Shown here piece by piece: positions 12,743 to 22,136 of a stretch of 64,000 nucleotides of DNA (positions are counted from its first letter, which is position 1; the number at the start of each line of letters is the position of its first letter). A program made the position numbers and the translations under genes. The stretch is from Archilochus colubris (Eukaryota > Chordata > Aves > Apodiformes > Trochilidae), in the NCBI GenBank assembly GCA_023079485.1, contig CM041090.1:10848519-10912518 (forward strand), written 5' to 3'. Below the pieces are notes generated by a model. That model worked only from the letters and a program-made list of their open reading frames with translations, did no database searches and was not told the DNA's origin.

Positions 12743-12816
12743 GCTTTAGGATGCCAGGGCCATCTGGGCTTGGGCTGCCCACCTGATCTTCACCATCTCT
12801 GTCCCTCCCACACACC
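12743..12816 (+). other. LARGE2: LARGE2 5' UTR portion of the first coding exon
   Basis: An acceptor-like pyrimidine tract ending in TTTGCAG precedes this stretch. It contains an upstream ATG at 12,751 opening an 11-codon frame that stops at 12,786, before the main start codon. The main start is preferred because it opens the membrane anchor of the LARGE family. Confidence 0.45.
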
Positions 12817-12916
12817 ATGTTGCGCTCCTGGCGTGTGAAGCTGAAGCTGCTGGTTGCCACAGTGACCCTGGCTGTCCTTCTCTCCTGGCTCTACCTCTTC
12901 ATGGGCAGCCTCGAAT
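12817..12916 (+). CDS. LARGE2: LARGE2 coding exon 1
   Basis: This exon encodes residues 1-33 plus one base: a basic N-terminus and the hydrophobic membrane anchor. The donor is GAAT|GTGAGT. Confidence 0.9.
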
Positions 12917-15900
12917 GTGAGTGGGTCCTTGTCCAATCATGGAACAGTTCCCAACAGAGGGTGGGTAGGGGAGGCTGAGGCCGTGGGGTGGGTGCTCTGT
13001 GGCCATGTATGTTGCTGCAGGTGCATCTGAGCTCTGCATTTCCAGGGGGCATCCCTGAGGATCAGGGGAGCAGAGCTTTGACAGTGGAGTGTCTGGGGGA
13101 CACGTATGTGGGCACACATGGAGTGTGCCGGGACCTCTTTGCTGGGCCTCTGCCCCTCTGTCCATAGAATCATAGAATTGGCTGGGTTGGAAGGGACCTC
13201 TGAGATCATTAAGTCCAACCCTTGATCCACTCCCGCTGCAGTTCCCAGCCCATGGCACTGAGTGCCACATCCAGTGTCTTTTGAAATATCTCCAGACACG
13301 GAGAATCCACTACTTCCCTGGGCAGCCCATTCCAATATCTGATCACCCTCTCCGTAAAGAAATTATTTCTAATATCCAACCTAAACCTCCCCTGGCACAA
13401 CTTGAGATCATGCCCTCACATCCACATCCTCCTGGACAAACTCTTACCTTGTCATGCCCACCACATGCCCTGTTTCTTCTCCACAGATGGCCGCTTCCTC
13501 CTGTTGCAGCCCTGCCTGGGCGAGCAGCCGAGCCGGGACATGGAGCGGGAGGCGCTGGCATCGCAGGTGCAGAGGATGGAGGAGGAGAACCAGCAGCTCC
13601 GCCGGCAGCTGGGACAGGCACAGGGGGGGGGCAGCAATGGCAGCTTGCAGTGGGGGGCCTCTGCCGAGGATGGGGACCCCCCCAGGGGACAAAAGAACAA
13701 CCGCACGGCCTGCCCCAAGCAGCAGATGGTTCACAAGTGTGAGGTGGGTGATGACACCAACACGGTGGCATGGCAGATAGGGGAAGTCAGATGGGATGCT
13801 GCGATCATGTCTGAGCATGGATGGATGTGCAGCTTGCCTGCCACTGCTCACCCTATGCTCTGGTCATGTTGGGGCCTTATCCTGATTGTCCATGGTGGGT
13901 GAGGGTGTCTTGCTTCACCCACAGAGTGGGAGGCCAGACAGAAGCAGTGGCAACCAGACTCCTGGTCCCCACTTCTGAGCTGGGAGGTAGTCCCACCTCT
14001 CTCTAGGGCTCCTTCCCAAGGCAAAGGCTGGGTTATGCAGGCTCTCCCCATAGCACAGCCCCAAGGAAGACAGGCCCCTGTGAGGCAAAGGGTGTCCAGG
14101 CTCAGAAAGGTGCCATTTGTCTCTGGGCAGCTCCTGCACGTCGCAATTGTGTGTGCCGGGCACAACGCCAGCCGGGATGTGGTCACCCTGGTGAAATCCA
14201 TCCTCTTCCACAGGTAATGGGGAGGTGCTGGTTTGGGCTTCCAAGATGAGCTGCTGCAGGCTGGGCAGTGCTGTGGGTGAAGGGCTTCAGGGCCTTTCTC
14301 TACCCCCTCTGTTGCTGCTTAGAGGGGGATTTTTTTTCTTCCAGATGGATGATTTTTCTCCATCTGCCCCTTCAGCTGATGTGTGTCTCCTGGCAGGGGT
14401 GGGAGGGATGAGGATCATGCACTCTTCCTCCTGCTGTGTTGCTGAGTGCTTCTGTGCTTGCCCTTGGCAGGAAGAACCCCCTCCACTTTCACTTCATCAC
14501 AGACTTGGTGGCCCACCAGATCCTCCAGATGCTTTTCCAGTCCTGGATGGTGCCCTCTGTCCACGTCAGCTTCTACAATGCTGAAGACTTGAAGGCAGGC
14601 ACTTGCCCCTCCTTTACCTTGATGTAACCCAGTGCTTGGATGCCAGGGGAGCAGCAGAGAGGAGCTTAGGGAGGAGCAGCAGGGAGTGGGCTTAGTAACT
14701 TTTCCTGCTGGTCCCTCTTTCACCTACTCCCCATTTTGGACTTGTTTCTGGTTCAGCTGAGAAGGTGGCACAGGGCTGGTACTGGAGGGGTGGAGACACC
14801 CCTTGGGTTACACTGTCTGTGTGGTAAAGGTGGGTTCCCCCTGAGCACTGAAACACTGGGGTTCAGGTGGCTAGAGGAAGACACATAGACATAGCAGGGC
14901 GAGAGCAAAAGAGAAGGAAATGCAGCCGGCCAGTGCCTGAAGAGCCTGGGCAGAGAGATGTGCGGCTGCCAGTAGTGCAGCTGGAGGAGATGCCCCAGGG
15001 CTGGCTGGCTCCACAGCCTCTCTGCTGGCTTCCTTTGCACAGGGTACTGGGCACAAACAGCCCTTCTGCTTAGGCAAGGGAAGAGCGTGGCCATGCCCAG
15101 CCCTGAGGCTGTGTTGCCTTGCAGCCAGAGGTGTCGTGGATCCCCAACAAGCACTACTCTGGCATCTACGGGCTGATGAAGCTGACGCTTACCAAGGCAC
15201 TGCCCTCCAACCTTTCCAAGGTCATCGTCTTAGACACCGACATCACCTTTGCCACTGACATTGCTGAGCTCTGGGCTGTCTTTGGGAAGTTTTCTGGTGA
15301 GAACAGGGTGCCCTTAGGACCTGCTGGGGCCCTGGGTGCTGGGCTCAGGCTGGCAGTCCTGTCTGCAACAGCACCAGCACAGTGGGTTTGCTTGGGCCTG
15401 CTGAACCTACAGCAAGATGGGCTGCATCGGTGTCCCCTCTGTGTTCTCAGACAAGCAGGTGATTGGGTTGGTGGAGAACCAAAGCGATTGGTATTTGGGC
15501 AACCTGTGGAAAAACCACAAACCATGGCCGGCTCTGGGACGTGGCTTCAACACAGGTGAGTGTGGGTTGCTGGGGTGGGCTCTGCAGCCTGGGGGTGTGT
15601 CTAGCTGAGGTGGCACTTGGCACAGGGAGACTGGGGAAGACTGAGGTGAGGCAGCAGAGTGGTGGGCGTAATGGGGATGCTGCACAGATGTGGGATGGCA
15701 CAGAGAAATGGCATGTACTAAGGGTCGAAGGCATGCTGCTCTGCTCCAGCTCTGCAAGGGCTGAGTGCTCTCTCGGTGACCCAGTGCCCTCCTCCCTGGC
15801 ACCCAGGGGTGATCCTGCTCCTGCTCGACCGCCTGCGTCGACTGGGCTGGGAGCAGATGTGGCGGCTGACAGCAGAGCGGGAGCTGATGAACATGCTCTC

Positions 15901-18401
15901 CACCTCCCTGGCTGATCAGGTAATGGTCTCTCTCCCAGAGTTATCAGCCCTGCTCCATTCCCATATAGTACTGCTGGCATGTGAGAGGTGTGCTGCCTTC
16001 CTCATCCACCTGCAAACTCACCTTAATCTCTCTTAGGACATCTTTAATGTGGTGATCAAGCATGACCCAGCCCTGGTGTACCGGCTCCCCTGCTTCTGGA
16101 ACGTACAGCTCTCTGATCACACCCGCTCGGAGCAGTGCTACACCGAAGTCTCAGATCTGAAGGTGGGTGGGGTTGCTGGCTTTGAGACTGGGCAGGGCTT
16201 GAAGGACAGACAGCACATGTGCTGGAGGTCTGAGGGAGCAAGCATAGTGCCTGGGGGCTTGGGGAGTGCTGGGTGCTGCTGACTCCCTCCATGACATGGC
16301 ACGCTGCTTCCTTCAGGTGATCCACTGGAACTCTCCCAAGAAGCTGCATGTCAAGAACAAGCATGTGGAGTTCTTCCGTAATCTATACCTGACTTTCCTG
16401 GAGTACGATGGGAACTTGCTACGCAGGGAGCTCTTTGGCTGTGCCAGTCTTCCCAGTCCTCCCAGCAACCAGGTGAGGGCGATTGCAACTCTGTCCCCAC
16501 CCCCAGATCGTGGAGTGGGCAGAGACCCCATCACACAGCCACCCTTGGGCCCCTGCTCTCCCTCATCTTCATGGTGTTACAGCTGCAGCAGGCACTGGAG
16601 GAGCTGGATGAGGATGATCCCTGTTACGATTTCCGCCGGCAGCACCTCACACAGCACCGCATCCACCTGTTCTTCGTGCAGTACGAGTTTATGGCCTTTC
16701 CCAACCCAACGGATGTCACCCTTGTGGCCCAGCTCTCCATGGACAGGTACTTTGTGGCGGGGCTGGATGGAGGTAGGATCTCCCACCTCCGCTCAGGAGT
16801 GGTTCCACAGCTTGGGAGCTACCAGGGATCTCAAAACACAGGTTCCTCACCTTCACACCAGTATTTTGCAGTGAGGGACAACACCCCAAGCAGTTCCTTC
16901 TGCTTCTCCCTGAACTGGGCTCACTGGCCAGCAGCCCTTCTGGCTTTGGCAGACCTCATGCTCACACGGTGCCCTCTGCCTCACAGGTTACAGATGTTGG
17001 AGGCTATTTGCAGACACTGGGCAGGCCCCATCAGCCTGGCACTGTACATGTCAGACGCGGAGGCTCAGCAGTTCCTGCGCTACGCCCAGGCCTCGGAGGT
17101 GCTGAGCGCCCGCCGCAACGTTGCCTACCACGTCGTCTACAAGGAGGGGCAGTTCTACCCCATCAACCTCCTGCGCAACGTGGCCTTGGCCAACACGCAG
17201 ACACCCTATGTCTTTCTGACAGACATTGACTTCCTGCCTATGTACGGCCTCTATGATTACCTCAGGTAAGGCTCTCTCCTGCTCGCCCTTGCTCAGCCTG
17301 CTGGGCTCCTCAAGGACTGGGGTTTGCAGGAAACACCCTGGACAGGAGTTCGTAATGTGCAGAAACTGTTTCCTTGCTGCTCAGTCTTGGGATCCTGTCC
17401 TCCTTTTTGTCAGACACCAGCAGATAAGGAAGCAGTCATGCCTGCTAGGGCTGCCCTTTTCCTTCTGCCCCTGCACAGTGTCTGAATACGCTAATAGCCT
17501 TGTGGTCAGGTGGGAGAGGCTGAGGAGAGAGGCTGTGGGCACAGCTTATAGCTGGAGAGGCATCACACCCTTCATCCCACCATAGGAACTCCATCCAGCA
17601 GCTGGAGCTGCCCCAGAGGAAGGCAGCTCTCATCGTGCCAGCCTTTGAGACTCTGCACTACCGCTTGACCTTCCCTAAGTCCAAAGCAGAGCTGCTCTCC
17701 ATGCTGGACATGGGCTCCCTCTACACCTTCAGGTAGGGACTGGAGCTGCCCTGCAATCCCACAGGGCTCTCATGCTCAGGAGAAGCCAGCTTTGTACCCT
17801 TGTTCTTGGAGCTGTTGGGCAGCCAACTCAGAGAGGTTCCTGTCTTGGGGAGCTGCCAGCTTTTCCTGGTCCTCTCGTTTCCATCTCTACCCATAGGTAC
17901 CACGTGTGGCCAAAAGGCCATGCACCAACTGACTATGCCAAGTGGCGGACGGCCACCGTGCCGTACCGCGTGGCGTGGCAGCCGGACTTCGAGCCTTACG
18001 TTGTAGTGAGGCGAGACTGCCCCAAGTATGACCAGAGGTTTGTGGGCTTTGGATGGAACAAGGTGTCCCACATCATGGAGCTGGACGCACAGGTGGGTGA
18101 GGGGGCAGCTCCTGGCACCACGGAGGCGCCAGGTTGGGGGTCTTGGCTGGACAGTGAGGTGTTGGGATCACCGAGCTGATGGCAATTGTTGCTCTGCCCC
18201 CAGGAATATGAACTGCTGGTCCTGCCCAATGCCTTCATGATCCACATGCCCCATGCCCCCAGCTTTGACATCTCCAAGTTTCGACTGAGCGCAGGGTACC
18301 GGGGCTGCCTGCAGACACTGAGGGAGGAGTTCCACCAGGACCTGTCCCGGCGGTATGGGGCTGCTGCCCTCAAATACCTCACCGCCGAGAGAAGCCTGTG
18401 A
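12817..18401 (+). CDS. LARGE2: LARGE2 (GYLTL1B) xylosyl- and glucuronyltransferase 2, complete, 14 coding exons
   Basis: The product is a Golgi type II membrane glycosyltransferase that adds alternating xylose and glucuronic acid to alpha-dystroglycan, building the matriglycan that binds laminin. The joined exons give 739 codons, close to the family's usual 720-760. In order they encode a short cytoplasmic tail, a membrane anchor (about residues 9-29), a coiled-coil stem (about 50-79), a GT8-type xylosyltransferase domain (from about 122) with its DTD metal-binding motif at 225-227, and a GT49-type glucuronyltransferase domain (from about 460) with DID at 546-548. The start codon has A at -3. 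Every junction keeps frame; all introns are GT-AG except the fourth, which is GC-AG. LARGE2 is preferred over its paralogue LARGE1 because PHF21A lies next to it in the convergent arrangement known from mammals. No frameshift or missing catalytic residue was seen. Confidence 0.95.
13166..13416 (-). mobile_element. CR1 LINE 3' fragment in LARGE2 intron 1
   Basis: The left end shows the inverted CR1 terminus (AGAATCATAGAATTGG) and the body matches the fragment at 53,997-54,735 almost base for base, so both belong to one subfamily. Only about 250 bp of 3' end remains. It opposes LARGE2 and ends about 70 bp before the exon 2 acceptor. Confidence 0.9.
13487..13743 (+). CDS. LARGE2: LARGE2 coding exon 2
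   Basis: Encodes residues 34-119: the stem, with a coiled-coil stretch near 50-79 followed by a low-complexity linker. A run of nine G residues at about 13,623-13,631 encodes part of a Gly tract. NGS and NRT sequons at about 84 and 105 are possible N-glycosylation sites. Confidence 0.92.
14131..14213 (+). CDS. LARGE2: LARGE2 coding exon 3
   Basis: Encodes residues 120-146 plus two bases and opens the GT8-type domain with the family motif [16 protein letters not shown]. Confidence 0.95.
14471..14594 (+). CDS. LARGE2: LARGE2 coding exon 4 (GC donor)
   Basis: Encodes residues 147-188, ending ...YNAEDLK. Frame and similarity require the exon to end at AAG, which is followed by GCAGGC rather than GT. 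The nearest downstream GT (near 14,624) would add sequence absent from the family and break the frame. Confidence 0.9.
15125..15296 (+). CDS. LARGE2: LARGE2 coding exon 5 (DTD motif)
   Basis: Encodes residues 189-245 plus one base. The [18 protein letters not shown] stretch carries the catalytic DXD motif (225-227) of the xylosyltransferase domain. Confidence 0.95.
15451..15555 (+). CDS. LARGE2: LARGE2 coding exon 6
   Basis: Encodes residues 246-280 plus one base, including the highly conserved [17 protein letters not shown] block of the GT8-type domain. Confidence 0.95.
15807..15919 (+). CDS. LARGE2: LARGE2 coding exon 7
   Basis: Encodes residues 281-318 ([17 protein letters not shown]...), still in the GT8-type domain. 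It ends in phase 0 at CAG|GTAATG. Confidence 0.95.
16037..16162 (+). CDS. LARGE2: LARGE2 coding exon 8
   Basis: Encodes residues 319-360, exactly 42 codons in phase 0, including [17 protein letters not shown]. Confidence 0.95.
16317..16472 (+). CDS. LARGE2: LARGE2 coding exon 9
   Basis: Encodes residues 361-412 (VIHWNSPKK...), the end of the GT8-type domain and the start of the variable linker. It is 52 codons in phase 0. Confidence 0.95.
16583..16746 (+). CDS. LARGE2: LARGE2 coding exon 10
   Basis: Encodes residues 413-466 plus two bases: the linker ([15 protein letters not shown]) and the opening of the GT49-type domain ([11 protein letters not shown]). Confidence 0.95.
16987..17265 (+). 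CDS. LARGE2: LARGE2 coding exon 11 (DID motif)
   Basis: Encodes residues 467-559 plus two bases, the core of the glucuronyltransferase domain. The second DXD motif, DID, sits at residues 546-548 within [12 protein letters not shown]. Confidence 0.95.
17586..17732 (+). CDS. LARGE2: LARGE2 coding exon 12
   Basis: Encodes residues 560-608 plus two bases ([18 protein letters not shown]...), inside the GT49-type domain. Confidence 0.95.
17897..18092 (+). CDS. LARGE2: LARGE2 coding exon 13
   Basis: Encodes residues 609-674, with the conserved [17 protein letters not shown] and [15 protein letters not shown] blocks. Ends in phase 0. Confidence 0.95.
18204..18401 (+). CDS. LARGE2: LARGE2 coding exon 14 with stop codon
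   Basis: Encodes residues 675-739 and the TGA stop at 18,399-18,401. The [16 protein letters not shown] block and the terminal AALKYLTAE match the family's C-terminus. Confidence 0.95.
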   Translation, partial: EYELLVLPNAFMIHMPHAPSFDISKFRLSAGYRGCLQTLREEFHQDLSRRYGAAALKYLTAERSL

Positions 18402-19768
18402 TGCCCCAGGGACAGTGGGTGCAGGGTGCTAGCAGCATGCTGGAGAGGGGAGTGCAGGGCCCCACTCCTGCCCTGGGCCCACCGTTGCAGCCTGGTCTGA
18501 AGGAGCTGAGGTGGCAGCACAGTTTCTCTAGCCCAGCAATGGGATGCCCATAGATTAGATGGAAGATACCAGCTGCAAGAACAGGTGGTGCCTGCAGGGT
18601 CAGTCTGCTGCAGTGTGGCCAAGTGTCTTTTGGAGCAGCAGCCCTCCTGTGTTACAGGAGAACCTCCCCATGCCAGGGGCCAGGTGGACAAGTATCATCT
18701 GTCCCCTGTTTTAGCAGATGTGGATTCTTAGCCTTTCTTGGCTCGCTTCAGCCTGAGTCCTGGCTCCTGGAGAAGCCTGGGAGCATTACTTTACCCTGCT
18801 CTGCCTCTTCTCTGTGGTTCCATGTCCCAGTCTTCTGCATACCCCGCTTTGGTGAGTGGGAGACAAGGTTGTAGAGAAACCTTTTGCATCCATTGTGGAG
18901 CCAGGTTCAGAGACAGGGAGGTGGGGCCATGGACTTCCAGGAGCCCTAACCAAGGCTAGGTGGTTAACAGGGCAAAATACTGTTACCATCCATATAGATG
19001 CAGTCTCCAAGGAGGCTGGTGCAGTACTGGTGGTGTGGGAGTCACCTAGAGGATGACAGGCCGTCTGCTGTCCCCAGCAGTGTTCTTCCAGACCAGACCT
19101 ATGCTTCCCAGCTGGAAGCAGCCATGCCAGTGGCAGGCACAGTCCTGAGGCTGGCAGTGCCCCATGGGGCAGGGCTGCCAACCATGCCAGGCACCCACTG
19201 CAAGGAGCAATACAGCAGCTTCATGGGCCAGCATATGCTTGGAGAAATTCCTGTTTAGGGACCACCCTGCTCCTCCCCAACTCATGGCAGAGCAGAGATT
19301 GCCATTGGCAATCGGTGACATGGTTGACACTGGACAAGGCTGTAGCTGAGCAGTTTGGCTGGATCCCTGTGCCAGGAGCAGCTTGGCTTGGCACTGTTCC
19401 ATGGCTGTCACACACTGGAGCACAGAGGATGCATTGCTTTCCTCACACTACTTAAATTATTTACTAGTTTTCTCATAAGAATGATGATTAGGATGTCTTG
19501 GGGGCTTTTTGGTTTGGGTTTTTTTTTGTTGTTTTTGTTTTTGTTTTTTTTTAACCCTTTCTTCCTCCCAGATGATTTTGCTGGTGGCCCTGGAGGGTCT
19601 CCAGGCCAGCTGCTGCAGTCTCTGCTGTTCTCTCCTTAGTGTTACTCTGGGCTGCTGAGCCAGCTCTGTGCAGGGGTGAAGATTTCCGTCCATGGTGGGA
19701 GCAAGCATGGGGTATGGAAAGGACACAAGCGCCTCTTGCTAATTCTGTCTTTTTAATTTAATTTTTAA

Positions 19769-19774
19769 ATTAAA
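19769..19774 (+). promoter_or_regulatory. Candidate proximal poly(A) signal of LARGE2
   Basis: ATTAAA is followed within about 30 bases by a T-rich stretch that could act as the downstream element. It lies 1.37 kb after the stop codon. Confidence 0.45.
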
Positions 19775-20363
19775 GCTTTTTTATTCTTTTTCACCTCTTT
19801 CTTTCAGCTGCCTGGTTATTAATTTTTTTCTGCAGGAAACCCGCACATGTACTCTGGAGGGAGGGCAGTGAGAGAAGAGCAAAGCAGGGGCACCCTGAGG
19901 CTCTGCTGGGGAAAGGCACCACTGGGCTTGCTCTGCCTGGTGTGTTCGAAGCCTTTTCTTGGTCTGGCTGGCATAGAGGGAGGATTGGGGAGCAAGGAGC
20001 AACAGCAGACAAAAGCAGTGCCTATGTCACCAAGTGTCACTGTGAGACAGTCCCTGGCAGCTTTGAAATGGTTGGTGTAGCCACCAACTGTGGTGGGATC
20101 AAGCCTGCTGGTTCCTGGTGCTGTGGTGGGGCTGGCAGTGTGGGTGGCAGCTCTCTTAAATGGAGCCTGGGGCTCCCTAGCTTAGGCATGCAGTCAATAG
20201 ATGAGTTGTGTTTTCTTCTGGCACTGCTGTGGCTTGTCCCCAAGACCAGTCTGTCGAGCTGTTTGCTGCACTGTGACCTGTAGGACCTTCCCCTGCCTGC
20301 CAAGGACAGATGGACAGCTCAGGCTATGTTCATCCCCCTGCAGAATGGCCTTGGCTTTTCAGG

Positions 20364-20369
20364 AATAAA
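20364..20369 (+). promoter_or_regulatory. Candidate distal poly(A) signal of LARGE2
   Basis: A canonical AATAAA lies about 2 kb after the stop codon, with TGTCTCTTGGG downstream. Confidence 0.4.
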
Positions 20370-21013
20370 CACTTGTCTCTTGGGTCACAGGAGCCACCAG
20401 CCTTACAGCTGCCACAACTCAGGTTTAGGTCACATCTAGGCTGTAGTCGATCCTGCTCTGTCCTAGAGACCAGGTGGTGGAACAGTGCTGGGATGGCATC
20501 AGCCTCTTTTGGGTGTTTAGATGATGGTTGGATGGCTGCAAACCTGCTGCCTCTGCAGGTTTTTTTTGGAAGGTGAAGTGCTGTGCCTGTAGCAGGAGGA
20601 CCGTGTGCCATCATTTTCAGATTTTTTTTAATTCCCCCCTATTTCTGTCCTTAGCTCAAAACATCCCTATAGGGATTTAGGTCCGTAGAGTAAACTCAGC
20701 TTGGCTTTGGTGTCCATGTGCCCTCTGCTGGGCGGCCCCAGCTGGAGGCAGCCACATGGACTCACGGAGATGTTCTAAACTGAGCACAGGCCCTTCTAGA
20801 GCTAAGATTGATTTCTGCTAAACCAGCACCCTTCTCCCTGCCAAGAAAACAAGCCCGGAGCTAGAGCACACTGCAGCCATGGCATAGAGCTGCTCTCAGA
20901 AACCCCTCCTGCAGCTGGGGCTTCCTGCAGCACCACACCATCCCTGCAGCCTGTGGGACACAGCTGTCCCTGCCTGGTACATACAGCTAAGGAAACGAGA
21001 GATTTTATCGTGT

Positions 21014-21019
21014 TTTATT
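21014..21019 (-). promoter_or_regulatory. Candidate distal poly(A) signal of PHF21A
   Basis: TTTATT on the plus strand reads AATAAA on the minus strand, within a sharply A/T-rich stretch (21,003-21,050). If used it would give PHF21A a 3' UTR of about 8.7 kb, which is long. Closer minus-strand AATAAA copies occur at about 29,650, 28,931, 28,712 and 24,448. Confidence 0.35.
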
Positions 21020-22120
21020 TAGTAAAATGTTAAAATAAATAAATACAAATTGATCAGATGCTCCGTATCCCATCCCCACCCCCGCCCCCCTCAACTTCGC
21101 TTTGCTAAAATTCAAAAACACATTTGTACCAAAACTGAAACCACAAGGGAGTTGAAGGCAGCAAAGAGACTGTGTCGATCACTGAGCATCAGGCTAAAAA
21201 AAATAAAGCGGTATTTTAAAAACCCAAACCAGCTCAAAAAGTTGGGTGTTCTCATGATGTGGTTCTGTGACAACAGGGCGGTACTGGTCAGAAAGGCCAT
21301 TTTACACCAGGGAGATCTGCAAGTTGGAGGGGGGGGAGATTGGCACAGAGAAGGGCAGCACAGGTGGCAACCCCTCCTGGAGGGCAGAGCCATGGCTTTG
21401 CTGTGTGGAAACCCAGTGGGAGAGGAGCTGCCACTGTTCCCTGGCAGTGCTGGGCCCATGGCTCTGCAACCTCCCATGGTTGCACCACCAGATCTAGGGG
21501 TTGTTCACCAAAAATCACCTGGAGTAAGTCGGAAGGCTGGGAGGCGTTGGGGCTCAGACAGGGGACCCATTAGCATCAGCTCCTGGTCCAACCCCAAGCC
21601 AGGACAGGACCCTGCTTTGCAGTGTGGCCCCTGGTGAACCACTGAGGGTGTGAGGGGGACAGGACAAAGTACAGCATATAAACAGGGTGGTGGCATCAAC
21701 AAGTCTGCTGAGGAGGTGCTGGCCTGACCACAGGGACACGAAGCTGTGATTTGTGTACCAACAGAGCTACCTTCACAACCTGTCTGCCTCAGCTGTGGAC
21801 CACATGGTGATGTTTGCAGATCAGAACCAGTCAGTCTCCAAAAGACAAAAACCACTGCATTGGGAAACCACCCCACTGGTGCATCAGACTTCCCAGCCAA
21901 GCAGCCACTCACCAGCCACCGTGCCTCTGCACCACAGGCTCCACTGCTGTCGGTGCAGTCGTCTCTTTCCACCACAGAAGCTCTGACAGGTTGGTGCCAG
22001 CCATGTCCTCCCAGTTACCTTGCTTAATAGAGTTTGAAACAGCAGCCTGTGCTTTGCTCCTGTGGGATTGTGAGAGGTGGCCAAGGAGCCTCTGCCAGTA
22101 TAAGAAGGTGCTGGGGGTGT

Positions 22121-22136
22121 AATTACAGCTGTAATT
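22121..22136. repeat. Perfect 16-bp palindrome
   Basis: AATTACAGCTGTAATT reads the same on both strands: a CAGCTG E-box flanked by inverted TAATT cores. It may be chance or a binding site. Confidence 0.6.

Larger units (their letters stand above)
18402..20390 (+). other. LARGE2: LARGE2 3' UTR (inferred)
   Basis: No further coding frame follows the stop. Candidate poly(A) signals are ATTAAA at 19,769-19,774, in an A/T-rich stretch followed by T-rich sequence, and AATAAA at 20,364-20,369. A T-rich tract lies at about 19,519-19,552. Which signal is used cannot be told from sequence. Confidence 0.5.

Noticed and set aside
14595..14629. Extension of LARGE2 exon 4 to the next GT donor
   Set aside because: It would insert residues absent from the family and shift the frame into the next exon; the GC donor fits exactly.
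20663..20676. 14-bp palindrome ATCCCTATAGGGAT
   Set aside because: Isolated and short; expected by chance at this scale, with no flanking structure.
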